Assembly: GCF_000150705.2 (NCBI RefSeq)
Contig: NW_015440958.1
Location: 434,001-498,000, forward strand
Source: Paracoccidioides lutzii Pb01
Lineage: Eukaryota > Ascomycota > Eurotiomycetes > Onygenales > Ajellomycetaceae
Direction: 5' to 3'
Length of the DNA stretch: 64,000 nucleotides
Shown in pieces: positions 10,330 to 21,870 of the stretch (position 1 is the first letter of the stretch; each line of letters opens with the position of its first letter). Made by a program: the position numbers and the translations under genes. The notes under the pieces were generated by a model, which saw nothing but the letters and a program-made list of their open reading frames with translations, was not told the origin of the DNA and searched no databases.

Positions 10330-13300
10330 CCTGCTGAGAGGCCTCTCAAGTGTCTAAAGCCTTCACTTCTTGTAGAAAACTCATGTCATTCCATGTAGGC
10401 TCAGCCCAACCTACTCATTTAACAAGGTATTGCTTTTTCCTCTGGTAGATTTGTTCATCTCAAATTTCCTCAATTTCAAACTCAGGTCCTTCTGGGGTCT
10501 TTATAGTGAGTGGCTGCCAGTCAGTTTACCTCTGACTAGGCAGAGAATCCATCATCACAGTATGTAGAAGCTTTACATTAAAGACATTGTGAATGTTAGA
10601 TAAGACATTCAGTTAGTAAGTATGAGATTCTATCTTTTCTAGCATAGTATATTGATTGTATTTCACATTCAGCTTCTTGTATGAGTGATTAGTTCTCATG
10701 TTCTCTAAGCTCAATCAGATCTTATCTCCAGGTTAAAAGCTTGAAGCTGAGTCTCTTTGTCTATTTGTATAGTTCTATTGAGATTGCTGAGCATCTATCA
10801 TTTTTACTTGAGCTCACTTCAACACTTCATAAGTCTTTCTCATATAATCATCTGCAAACTCAATGAGATTATATGGTATTTCAACAGCAGGTGCATCAGC
10901 TATATCAATGAAGAAGATGTAAAAAAGATGTGTTAAAAAGAATAAGCTTATATCTATTAAGGTAGCATCTCTATTATTGATGATCAGCTCTGCCAGAGAG
11001 AGTCATTCATGTCAGTCATCCTGTTGAAAGCTAATATACTTGTATAAATAGATTTTCAAAGTCTGATTCATTCACTCTGTAGCTCTATCAGTCTTTGAGT
11101 GATATACTATGAAGAGTCATCTCTTAATGTATAATTTCTCACATATCTGAGTTCAAAATATACTTGTGAAAGCTGACCTTTAATCTAACACTATCACTTT
11201 AAAGATGTCATGTCAAGGGATGATGTTGTGAAGGAACACTTTAATCATCATCTCTACATCAGTTTTCTTAACTGCTTTTAATATAATCTCTTTGATCAGT
11301 CTGTTCATTATAATCATGATATTTGTATATTCTTTAAAGCTTGATAAGTTCATAATAAAGTTCATAGAAAGCTTCTGTCACATGTATTCAGAAATGAGAA
11401 GAGGCTTAAGCAGTCTCTGATATCAATCTCTTCATGTGATGTTTGATCTGTAAAGATAGCAGTTCCTGATCATTCTTCTCACATCAGTGGCATAGTCTGA
11501 CCAGTAGAACTAATATTTTAAAACTTCTGCCATTTGCTCTCACCTGGGATGGCCAGTAAGAAGTGAGTCATAAGCCTCATGCACTAATCTGGTTTGAAGA
11601 GGTTTAAAGTCTAGCACTCACTTATAACTTCAAAAGAGAAGCTCCTTATTCTCATTTAAAGAGCACTCAGAGATGGAGATCTTAATGCTGAGTTCAGAAG
11701 AAAATCTGAATCTTCTCTTACAAAGAGTCTGCTCCAGACACTGTAAAATCTTATCATTTTTATGAGTCTCATTTCACTGAGCTTGAAGAGATATCTCAGG
11801 TTTCATGCTGGCAGTAGCTACTATTGATTCCATTTCAGGTGTCAGTACATTAAACTTAAGTAGTTGAGCTTGTCTCTGCTTGATCTTCTCATCATCAGCA
11901 CCCTGTGATATGTTCTGCTTTCTTTGTGATATGATGTTTGATTCAGCATTCAACTTCTCTGACTGGTAATCAATTCTGAAGTTGAATTGATAGAGAATAT
12001 CTATTCAATGTAGCTGTTTTTCATTTAGTCTATGTGTAGTCATGAAGTATTCTAGATTCTTATGATTTGTGAGGATCTTGAATTCCTTTACACTTCATAG
12101 CTCAGTGTCTCATTTTTTTAAACTCTCAATTATCACTAATAACTTCTTATCATGAATCTTGTAGTTGCATTCCACAGGTGAATGCTTGCAAAAGAAGAAG
12201 GCACTTGAATGTAGAATGCTCTGCTCATCATATTGTAGCAGCACTTCTTCTGAGACATAATCTGAGAAGTTCATTTCCAATATAGTCTCACAGTCAGGAT
12301 TGAATTGAAGCAGGATTGAAGTGGAGATAAATATTGATTTTAGACACTTAAAAGCTTCCTCAGCCTTGCTCATCCACAAAAAAAGAATATTCTTGTGTGT
12401 AAGAATTGTCAATGAGGTTGCAATCTTTGAGAAATCCCTGATAAATTGTCTATAGAAATTGGCAAAGCCTAAAAATTCTTGTACACCTTTAAGAGTAGTA
12501 GGTGTTACCCATTTCAAAACAGCTTTAACCTTCTTCAGATCTATTTGTATACTCTTGCCTGCTTCAATGATGAATTCAAGATATTTTGTGCTGTTCATCT
12601 CAAACTCACTCTTTCTGATGTCTGCCTGCAGGCCTGCTTCTCATAGACATATAAGCACCTTTTGTACATGCTCATGATGCTCTTATAAGCTTTTTGAGAA
12701 AAATATCAAGATGTCATCTAAATAGGCTGAGCAGAAGTCATTCAGATATCTATATAATGCTCAGTTGATATATTTTTGAAATGTGCTTGGAGTATTGGCC
12801 AAACCAAAGGATGTAATCAGTCACTCAAATAGTCTGTATCTGGTTCTAAAGGCTATCATTCACTCATCATCTTCTGTGATTCAAATCTTGTGAAAAGCTG
12901 CAATAATGTCCAGCTTAGTGAATCATTTAGTCTGTCCAATTTGCTGTAAAGTCTCACTGATTAATGATAGAGAATATCAATCCTTTCAGATAATTTTGTT
13001 AAGAGTTTGATAGTCCACACAGAATCTTAGCTCACCTTCAGGCTTCTTTGTGAATAGTATGAGGGCAGCTGCAGAGGAGTTGCTCATCCTAATAAAACCC
13101 TTATCTAGATAATCTATAAGAGTCTTTCATAAAGCCAGTAGTTCCTCTTGAGATATATTATATAATGGGCCTCAAGGGGGTTGTTCCATACTACCATCAA
13201 CCTTTTTAATCAGTTCAATCCCACGATCTCTACCTGGGCCATGAAGTAGGGGTAGAATATCAGTTACTTCCTTATCAAATACATTCAAAAACTCATGATA

Positions 13301-13849
13301 ATGTTCAGGCAGCTTTTCTCTAGAGTCAATCTTTGATTTTATTTCTAGAGTCTTTTGAATGTCAGTCAAACTGATAGTGAAGATCTCAATGTTTCACTTC
13401 TCTTGAGTGCTTGCAAGTCTAGAGAAGCTTACAGCAGAGATGGAAATCACATCAGCTTTTGCATTTGAACTAGACTCTACCTCTATGCCACTCTCTTCAA
13501 ATCTTATAATTCTTTAATAAGGGATCACAGTCACCTTTTGCTGGGCCAGCCAGGGGTCACCTAGATATATATCATGATCATGTAACTCATTCACCATGTA
13601 GAGAAAGGCTCATTCAGTTACATGACCATCTATATCAATTCAAATGCCAGTCACTATGCTCATGGATAGTTCCATGGAGTCTTTAAAGCCAGTCATTTTA
13701 ACAGGGGAAATTTCAATGCACAAGAGCTTATGCTTGTTAATGTAGGATTGAGAAATAAGATTATAGACATTACATTCACTGTCTATCATTGCTTTAGTCA
13801 AAAAGACATTATCTACTAAAGCATTGATAGTGAAGGATTTGAATATCAT
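10330..13849 (-). pseudogene. Inner Gypsy pol: retropepsin, reverse transcriptase, RNase H, integrase, chromodomain
   Basis: Read leftwards. The retropepsin is near 13640-13849 (AMIDSECNVYNLIS, with the Gly of DSG changed to Glu). Reverse transcriptase covers about 13370-12600, including FCVDYQTLNKII, FTKLDIIAAFHKI and AYLDDILIF. RNase H is at 12598-12110 (FLGFANFYRQFIRDFSKIA, CNYKIHDKKLLVIIESL). Integrase is about 11600-10500. The chromodomain is about 10470-10330, with KKQYLVK, then a TGA, then VGWAEPTWNDM. In the reverse transcriptase stretch 13170-12600 I count nine TGA stops, one TAA and no TAG. No full-length product is possible. Confidence 0.85.
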
Positions 13850-13999
13850 CTTAGATTTAAATCTTCTTTATTGCTTTCTCATAAGCTTCTTTTTTCACTC
13901 CTTTCAATGTCTTTTGATTGAAGCTACTCTTTTCCCTGAATCCTCACTCATATTCACATTGTCATTGTTCAGTACCAGCTTGGGAATCACCTTAGCTAT

Positions 14000-14983
14000 C
14001 ATGAGAGTGGCAGGGTGTCTGGGAGGTTTGAATGAGCAGCTCTTAATCATATGACCTTCAGCTCTGCATCTCAGGCACAGGCCTTGCTCTCTTCATTGAT
14101 TAACCTCTGTTTAATTTATCAATTTGGTGTAGTGGGCGCTTGGGGTCACAGCATCAGAAGAGAGATTCATCAGATTATCAGCAGAAGCTTGAGACTGATT
14201 TTATTGATCAAAGACAGCATGATAAAGTAGAGAGTGTGGATTAGACATTGTATGATCTGAAGAAGATCTGCCCTTGCAATGTTTAAATCACTGTCTTAAA
14301 GTCTTAAGCTCAGAGAGTTGATGATCAACTAATCTAAGCTCCTTGCAGTAATTCTCATAGAGAGACAGTTCTCTTACACCCACCATGTCTTCCCTTAGCT
14401 CCATGCTTAGAGTGGATTTCAAATACCTCTTTTTAATGTGATTATCTCATCTATGACCATCAGCTTCCAGCAGTAGCTGATTAAATTCAAGCAGAAAGTT
14501 AAAGAGAGCTCTTCTACTCTGTCATAGATTATTGAGCTTTTGCATAGCCTTTTTCTGTCATACAGAATCACTAAAGAGCATGTGTGTCTGCTCCAGTAAG
14601 CTCTCTACTGTGAAGTTGATCTTGTCCTTATTATTCTCAACTCAGAGGTAAACTCAAGCTGCTACCATTCCTTCCAGTCTTGAGTACACATACCAAGCAC
14701 ATTTCTCATTATTACTTAAAGCTTTCTCATCAATCTTAAGTTTTGATTGAAGCTTTAGCTCTCACTGAGGATAGTGCTTCAGATTAGAATCATCATACTT
14801 CTCACAGTCTGATAGCTTGATCTTTGATCTTCTGACTGCAATGAGTGGTTGCAGATTCAATTGAGAGAGGATTGATGTCAGAGTATTCAAAGCTTGTTGT
14901 AGATTAGCTATTTCAGCTTGCTGAGCTGCTATTAAATCTCTGTTCTCACACTGGACCTGTTCCTGCTGTTGGAGAAAGGTCAT
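14000..14983 (-). pseudogene. Inner Gypsy gag relic with CCHC zinc knuckle
   Basis: A minus-strand frame begins near 14983 (MTFLQQQEQVQCENRDLIAA), a Gln-rich coiled-coil typical of Gypsy Gag N-termini. Near 14080-14037 the minus strand reads CLRCRAEGHMIKSC, which fits C-x2-C-x4-H-x4-C. The frame between is broken. Exact ends are uncertain. Confidence 0.7.
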
Positions 14984-15273
14984 TTATTGTTGTTCAAAGC
15001 TGCTGAGGGTGTCCCTGCTCATTGCTTTGTGTTGATTTATTTGTGTATTTGTTGTACAAGTCTGCCACTTTATCTCATTCAGCTAGACATTTTCAATGTT
15101 GCTCATTCATTTGTTAGCATGATTGCTAACTCAGTCTATTCATATACCAGTGCTATCACTGAACTTCATGATGCAGGATTTAAGGCTTTCAATAGTCTAT
15201 CATATGTCAGCACATTTGCTAAGCTTCATGATACAGAATTAAGGCTCCCAGTGGCCTATCAATGAAAGGAGTG

Positions 15274-15284
15274 AAGCAATTCAT
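15274..15284 (-). promoter_or_regulatory. Self-priming primer-binding site of inner Gypsy element
   Basis: Two bases inside the 5' LTR, the element strand reads ATGAATTGCTT. This is the exact reverse complement of AAGCAATTCAT inside the same LTR (15339-15349 on the plus strand reads ATGAATTGCTT). No match to a tRNA 3' end (TGG start) is seen. Eleven-base complementarity to the element's own RNA is the Tf1/sushi priming arrangement. Confidence 0.65.
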
Positions 15285-15286
15285 AA

Positions 15287-15484
15287 TGTAAAGGGTTAAG
15301 CTCTAAGAACTAGAGGCTAGTCCTCCTATATAACAAGGATGAATTGCTTGAGAAAGGGAAGAAAAGAATGAAATGAGAACTCAAGCTTAAGCAAGCTCAC
15401 GTAGCATGATCACGTGCACACGTGCAAATGATGGCTAGGCTGAGTCAGCCAGCCAGAGCAAATCTAGGGGTTCAACCCCTTATA
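15287..15484 (-). repeat. 5' LTR of inner Gypsy element
   Basis: 198 bp, starting TGTAAAGGGTTAAGC and ending CCTTATA in plus orientation. It is followed directly by cttct (15485-15489), the second copy of the target duplication. Confidence 0.88.
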
Positions 15485-15489
15485 CTTCT

Positions 15490-18264
15490 GTACTGATAAT
15501 AAATTCTAAGTATTTTATCCTCTGAACTGTGAACTCATATTTTTAAATACTGATTTGCAAATCAGCTGTCTTTAGTTGATTTAGTACTGAATTATCTGCT
15601 GCTTATGCTTCTTCAGATTCTTGCTATAGATTAGAAAATCATTCATGAATGCTGTCATAAACTTGTTTAAATAGTCAAAGAAGATACTGTTAACAAATTA
15701 TTAAAAGCAGATAAAGATATTTATAAGATCAAAAAGAATTATTCAATATTTATAGATCTTATAGTGAGTTTTAAAGATGATTAGATTTTCAGACTCAGAG
15801 TTCATTCAAATACAGTGAAACCTTTGTCAAATGTTCAGCTTTATAAAGTATTTTACTTTATTGAGTTGATTTATCAGCTCATCTATTAGAGGTAAAAAGT
15901 ACTGATCTTATTTGATTATAGCATTCAGCTTGTGAAAGTCAACACAGAATCATAACTTCTTCTCACTACAGGTGATCAAAATTGAGAAGGTATAGAGAGC
16001 TGAACTTGAGATAATAAAGCTCTTTGCTAGATTGACTTCAAGATAGATCTTTACTGCCTTCAATTTCTATAAATTCATCTTCTATAAAGGTATATATTCA
16101 ATACTATGAATGAGATCAACATTAGACTAAAGTTATATTTTAAAATTAATATTCTTCTGTAGAGAGAATAATACATATAATACTTTCTTTAAGAAGTATT
16201 TCTCTCAGTTTTTCAATTATTCTGATAAGTTGCTGATCAGCTTCTCATTAGACTCATTCTCAGCTCTCACTAAACTTCACTTCTTTTCAAGCTATTTATC
16301 AATTTCATATAGACTAATTATAAAAATTATTGAATTTTTATTCTTTATATAATTATAAAAAAAAATAGTTTTAATAAATTTTATATTCATCATTTGTTAT
16401 ACTGTCTTCTCTCAGATCAGTCTTTATCTTATTTTAAATATTATGATTGATCTGATCTTTTTCAATTTACAGGGCTGAATCTGATACTTCTGTCTGATCT
16501 CTGTTCATTTCACATCTACCTAATACTTAGATTTAGAGTCTGAGTACTTCAGTATTGACTGAGGTACTATCTTTAACACTGACTCTGCTATCTGTTCAGA
16601 GATAGACTATTTACTTAATTAAATCAGATATTGATTTTTTATATCAAGTTATATATTTTGTGCTATTAATCACTTTCATCTCAGAATGACAGAATGCTGA
16701 TCTAGATCTGTTATCAGCAGAGAAATATTCTGAAATCTTCAATTATTTATTCAAAGGTTTAAAGTCAATATATAGTCTATTACTTCATCAGAAGTATTAT
16801 TGTATCTCTTCATACAGCATTTGAATGAGAGTTTCTAAAATTTTCTATTGAAGAATCTCATTAGTTCTATGACATATCAGATATCAATAAAATTTATATC
16901 ATTTACTTCAGTATCAGTAACAGAATTTATAGAAGTAGCAATTTCATTATAGACTAACTTGATTGATATATTAAAGCTTTTTCTCTCAATCAAGTTCTTT
17001 ATATCAAATTTCTTACAGATTATTGAACTATATGAAATGAAGTCTTCTCCTAAACTTACTCTTTTTCTGAATTTGCGGAAAACTCAGAAGTGTTATTCTC
17101 TATAAACTCAGTGATTATTTGTTAAAATCTTTATTTCATGAGATAGTTTCTTATAATATGATCTTTTTCCTTGCAGTAATAGCACTGAATGTCTAAATGA
17201 GTACTTTCAGTTTTCTTCATGATAAAAGATTTTGTAGTAAAGGTACCAGAAGAAGTTTGACTGTTAAAAGTCTGTGAGATGTTTTATTTGAAAATATTAA
17301 ATTTATTTTCTCATAAGCTCTTTGACTTCTAAGTGATATTAATTGTTTGAAGAGTGTGAACTGTCTGAGCATAAATCTTCTAAAACTTAGTATATATATT
17401 AATGATCATATTGACTACTGCTATCATTTTTTGAAGATCAAAGTATAACTTATCATTGAAGTCTATATTATAGTCTCTATTGATGATCTTGATCTCACTC
17501 ACTAGATGTAAGAATTTTGTGACAAATTCATGATAATTATTCTTATTGCACATAATTAGCTTATGATACTCACTTTTAACATTTTGCAGCTTATTAACAT
17601 TCTTATATATCAACTTAAAATGCTCAAATATCTCTTATGCAATCTAATATTACTCAAGATGATTCTCTTTCATATGAGATACAATATAACATGCTGTGTT
17701 CTCATCTATCTGATTCTCAATATATATAATCTTTATGTGTTCTATAGAGTAGTAATTAACATTCTTTTGAAACTTATTTCTAATATGAGAGAGTCAGTGC
17801 TCAAACTTTAATTTTTTATCATTAGTGAGATATTTCAAATCATCAATCTTGACAGATCTCCTTATGTTCTCTGAGAGAGTAGTGTCTCAATCTGTTGCTT
17901 GATTGCTAACTGTCATTCAGATCAAGATATGACTAAATTCATTATGTTCTATGATAAACTCATTAATTTAACCCTGTTTGATAGCTATTTGAGCTGCAGC
18001 ATCATTCTGTTTTATTCACAAACATGTGACTGTGTCTCTCAATGCCTTTTTATCATCAAAAATGCTGTCAAAGATTGCTGCTAACTCATTATAGATATGA
18101 TCTCTATCTGAGTGAATTATCTTTCTAAATTTTTCAACTAAGATACATAATTGATTGATCAGTCTTGTTAGAATGTATTGCCAGTTCTTTTGACCCCTTT
18201 CAAGAGGTTGAAAGCTCATAATGACCATCTGATGTTGAATTGAGCTATTGTCTTTGACAATCAA
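15490..18264 (-). pseudogene. Outer Gypsy gag and 5' part of pol, decayed
   Basis: Minus-strand relics. Gag-like NNYHEFVTKFLHLVSEIKI lies near 17540. A CCHC knuckle near 17165-17205 reads CYYCKEKDHIIRN with the last Cys lost. Reverse transcriptase lies near 15980-15870 (FCVDFHKLNAIIK followed by DQYFLPLIDELI). The reading frame is then cut by the inner element at 15484 and resumes left of 10058. Confidence 0.65.
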
Positions 18265-18355
18265 TCTGACATATTGTCAGATTCTTAGTTAACAGATTCT
18301 AATTCAACTGAGACACTCAAATTTTCTTCTAAAACCTGAGTGGGAAGGTAGGAGG

Positions 18356-18367
18356 AACCTTAGTATT
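18356..18367 (-). promoter_or_regulatory. Self-priming primer-binding site of outer Gypsy element
   Basis: One base inside the 5' LTR, the element strand reads AATACTAAGGTT. The same 12 bases occur on the opposite strand inside the LTR (plus strand 18434-18445), so the element's RNA could pair with itself here. This is the same arrangement as in the inner element. Confidence 0.6.
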
Positions 18368-18368
18368 A

Positions 18369-18591
18369 TGTTAGAAAGTGAATGTGAGCTGCATAAGAAG
18401 GAAGATCTCTGCATTGCTAATGGCTATATAATGAAATACTAAGGTTGGTGAGGAGAAAAGGGTGTTAGAGTCTGCTTAGATTATAAACAGCCCATGTGGT
18501 CACATGGCCGGATCACGGCTGACCCGCTAGGTCCAATGTGGGGCGTGGTCACGTGATGGGTATAAACCTAGCCTCGGCGCTGAGCCTAACA
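18369..18591 (-). repeat. 5' LTR of outer Gypsy element
   Basis: 223 bp from TGTTAG to CTAACA, matching 7505-7726 along its length. Its end GAGCCTAACA is identical in both copies. Confidence 0.88.
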
Positions 18592-18599
18592 AATATATA

Positions 18600-19645
18600 A
18601 AAGTGGTTGAGAATTGGATCAGATTAACCTTCAGAGCAGATATGATTGAGGATCAAATTGAATCAATCTGAGCAACTGAATATGGTTGAGGTGAGAATGA
18701 ATCAATCTTTAGAGCGTAGCAGAGCAAATCAATATTAATTCATATACAAACAGCTGCGCTGTAACAAATATTATATAAGCAGTATTTCTACTAGTATAGA
18801 AGAACACTTCGTCTACATTTAATACATAAAGAGCACTTCTTCATATCATACAATATCTAAAAAGGATGAGCAATCTAGATGTCTTATATGAAGGTCTTAA
18901 GAACAAGATTGATGATTTCTTCAATATATTATATTTATTCTTAAATTATATGAATTCAGTTTGAGTAGAATCACTAAATAATGATTATAAATCTACTTCA
19001 GATTTCATATTCAAACTATTAAATGTATCAATTTCATGATACTCATTGAAACAATTTTATATTTCTTTGAGTTCAAATGAAGCAGAATATATGACACTCA
19101 GTGAAGTAGTACATAAAGCAATATGACTATATAATATGATAATAAATCTAAAATTTATTATAGTAGAGAATTCTTTGTCTATTAAAATAGATAATAAAGA
19201 TTCAATTAATCTAACTACTATTGCTGCCATCAAAGCACATAGCAAGCATATTGATACTCACTTCTACTATTCTCACATGCAGTTGAATGAAGGTGTTATT
19301 TCAATCAATCACATTCCTACTGAGGATATAGTAGTAGATAAATTAACCAAACCTCTAGATATAATGATATTTAGATATTTTATTAGTTTACTAGGGCTTT
19401 CCACTGATAATAGTGGGAATGATTGATTTTTAATATGTAGCAAGTTTCAGGAGGATCTAGGATAAGATAGCTAGCTAGCATAGAAGATTAGTAGAAGATT
19501 AGTAGGAACAACATCACGCATGTTGGCGCGTGGGGGGGTGTTGGGCTGTTGGGCCCTAGCTGGGTTGTTGGGCCCCTAGTAGCCTGGGCGACCACTCCAC
19601 CGCACGTGATGAACCCTATATAGTTAGCTAGCTTCAACCACAACA
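18600..19645 (+). mobile_element. Ty1/Copia retrotransposon remnant: RNase H end plus 3' LTR
   Basis: The plus strand shows the Copia RNase H region. SNEAEYMTLSEVV lies near 19075-19115. An open stretch at 19136-19426 includes SIKIDNKDSINL, KAHSKHIDTHFYYSHMQ and IPTEDIVVDKLTKPL, in the order expected at the end of Copia pol. About 110 bases downstream a G-rich tract (about 19531-19538) precedes a TGTTGG...CAACA segment that fits a 3' LTR. Gag, protease, integrase and most of reverse transcriptase are missing on the left, where the outer Gypsy element begins. Left boundary is uncertain. Confidence 0.75.
19539..19645 (+). repeat. Probable Copia 3' LTR
   Basis: It begins TGTTGGGCTG right after a purine-rich G tract and ends ACCACAACA, giving inverted TGTTG/CAACA ends. 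It contains CACGTGATG and a TATATAG. With only one copy in the window, the ends are not confirmed. Confidence 0.5.
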
Positions 19646-20205
19646 ATAAGGAGATTAACCATTCCCACAGTTTATTTTACTGGCAGCCATCTATACATGT
19701 GAATGCAACTTCTCTTGACCAAAAGAATACAGTATTTCAATGATCACTGAAAAAAGGAAATTCTCTGGCAAGAAAGGCCTAACTCCTCAACTGCAAATAA
19801 ACAAACCTATCTATCAATGGAAACTTTAGATAACTTGACAATAGGCCAAAGGGCTGGGTGAGCTTACAGCTGGGTCACGTGGCAGGGCAGACTCACAGCC
19901 TCGGCAACTCCGCGTTGAATCTCGTGCTGACTAAAGCCCGGACACCGTCTCCTTTCCCAGGGTCAGAATATATTATTATTTACATATATTTTGGGTGCTC
20001 AACAACTGCGACACAACTCTTTTTTCGGGGGGGCTAGAGCATGGCTGCTGGTGTTTTTGTGTCTTCTCATATATGAACCGCGTCGTCATCTTTTTTTTTT
20101 GTCCTGTTCAATTGATACCAGCATGCTCTGAGTGGTGCCGCCCTTCTCCCCAAGAGACATCTCTCCCCTCCCCCCAAAAAGCGCTTCCCCCTGTCGTCGG
20201 CTGCC
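19646..20205. other. Intergenic region upstream of the phosphotransferase gene
   Basis: No coding signal. GC content returns to gene-like levels by about 19850. The last 120 bases before the ATG are C/T-rich, typical of a fungal core promoter. Confidence 0.5.
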
Positions 20206-21870
20206 ATGGACTTTCTCAAAAAAATTGCGGGTATATATATCCTCTGAGTCCTGGACGAACTTTTCTAACTTATTTTGTTACTGTTTCTTGTAGATGCCCA
20301 AGAATCATTATCGGAAGATGCATTGTCACATCTGAAAACATACAAATATTCCAGCGTCGACAAGTCTTTCATCTCCAGATATATCCTGAAGCACTACGTA
20401 TGGCTCTATTTATACCCGGGCCTTTTCCCCCCTTTCCTACGTACCCAGACTAACGAACTACATATATACATACAATTACAGTGGAATGCTTTCGTCGAAC
20501 TCCTTCCACTATGGCTCGCGCCGAATATGGTCACCTTGATCGGTTTCATGTTTATAGTTGGCAACCTGATACTTATGGAGATTGCCGTTCCAGATCTTGT
20601 CGGACCGGTATTGGCTCTCTCTTCGTTAAATTTGACACCGTCAATGATACTGATTTCGTCTGTTTTAAACTATAGGCTCCTGCATGGGTATACTACAGCT
20701 TTGCGCTGGGGATATGGATGTAAGGAACGCACCCCTTCAAAGGATCTGGTCACGAGACGGATATGCAGTACCTATGGATCCATTGATTGTTCTGATTGTT
20801 CTGACTATCCTCTAGGTATTCAACAATGGACAATGTCGACGGGAAACAAGCGAGGAGAACAGGCACCTCTAGCGGTCTGGGAGAATTGTTCGAGTGCGTT
20901 CCCCCCAACTAAGAAAGTAGCAAAGCAATAGCATCTAACGGGAATCACCAGTCACGGGATTGACTCCTTGAATTGTACCCTAGCCAGTCTTCTGCAGGCT
21001 GCAGCGATGGGTCAGGGCTCCACGAAGATCGGGGCCTTTACTACGCTTCTCCCCTGCCTCCCTATGTTCTTTTCGACTTGGGAGACCTACCACACCCACA
21101 CCCTGTATCTTGGGTATATCAATGGTCCGACCGAAGGGTTGATCATCGCAGTTATGATGATGATAGCGTCAGGTTACTACGGGCCTCACATCTTTTCAAA
21201 CAAAGTAGCAGATACTTTAGGCCATGCAAATGTGTTCGGGAATTGGACCTTCCAGGAGCTTTTCGTCTTTGTTCTCGGATTTTCATTTTGGACTGCGCAT
21301 TTCCCCGCATGCGTCTACAATGTGATACGCGTCCGTAACCGCCAGAAACAACCTGTTCTACCCATATTCTTCGGATGGATACCCGCCATCGTTGCGTCCG
21401 TATCCTCTGTGTCTTGGCTATATTCGCCTTACTCGTCCCTTCTGAAGGACAACAGACTCGTCCTCTTTGCTGTCACAATGTGCTTCGTGATTGGGCGTAT
21501 GACGACCAAAATCATCTTGGCACATCTCACCAGACAGCCATTTCCCTACTGGACAATACTTATAACTCCTCTCATAGGCGGCGCCGTGCTAGGGAACCTG
21601 CCGCGATTTGGGTTTCCCGCGATTAGCCCGTGGTTAGAACTGTTATACTTGCGCCTGTACCTGGTGTTTGCTTTTGTCACGTACATGCATTGGGCATACT
21701 TTGTCGTCAACAGAATCACGACTTACCTGGGCATCAACTGTTTAACCATTAAACAAGATAAGCCGAAGGCTAGGGAGCCTATCTATCGTTCATTCGGTGA
21801 TGCACGTGTCGACATCCCCTTCAATGCTAGGCCTGACCCTTTCGCAGATTCAAGGGTCAAGGCCAACTAG
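20206..21870 (+). CDS. CDP-alcohol phosphotransferase (choline/ethanolamine phosphotransferase)
   Basis: Six exons: 20206-20230, 20294-20397, 20482-20607, 20676-20719, 20816-20893, 20952-21870, joining in frame to 431 residues. The signature DG-x2-AR-x8-G-x3-D-x3-D is present as DGKQARR, then GLGELFDHGIDS across the exon 5-6 junction. These are the metal- and CDP-binding residues. Many hydrophobic segments follow, as expected for this integral ER membrane family. The enzyme transfers phosphocholine or phosphoethanolamine from the CDP form to diacylglycerol in the Kennedy pathway. Sequence alone does not tell which head group is used. The start MDFLKKIADAQESLSEDALSHLK requires the short first exon. 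Confidence 0.93.

Larger units (their letters stand above)
10063..15484 (-). mobile_element. Nested chromodomain Ty3/Gypsy retrotransposon (inner)
   Basis: Bounded by two 198-bp LTRs (10063-10260 and 15287-15484) and a perfect 5-bp target duplication, cttct. It lies inside the pol region of the outer Gypsy element, so it inserted later. On the minus strand the order is gag, retropepsin, reverse transcriptase, RNase H, integrase, chromodomain, which is the chromovirus arrangement. A polypurine tract adjoins the 3' LTR (10261-10285) and a self-complementary primer-binding site adjoins the 5' LTR. Coding frames carry many TGA stops, so the copy is dead. Confidence 0.92.
7505..18591 (-). mobile_element. 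Decayed Ty3/Gypsy LTR retrotransposon (outer), interrupted by a nested element
   Basis: Two related direct repeats of about 222 bp (7505-7726 and 18369-18591), both starting TGTTAG and ending CTAACA, bracket an AT-rich interior. Without the nested 5.4-kb element the unit is about 5.7 kb, normal for Gypsy elements. Minus-strand relics in order are gag with a damaged CCHC knuckle, reverse transcriptase (FCVDFHKLNAIIK), RNase H (LKYFMTIKKLNACQ) and then very decayed sequence where integrase should be. The 5-base flanks (atcat and aatat) do not match, so no target duplication survives. Confidence 0.85.

Noticed and set aside
18341..18368. Purine-rich GGGAAGGTAGGAGGAA next to the LTR, like a polypurine tract of a plus-strand element
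   Set aside because: All coding relics of the outer element are on the minus strand, and this side carries the LTR-complementary primer site.
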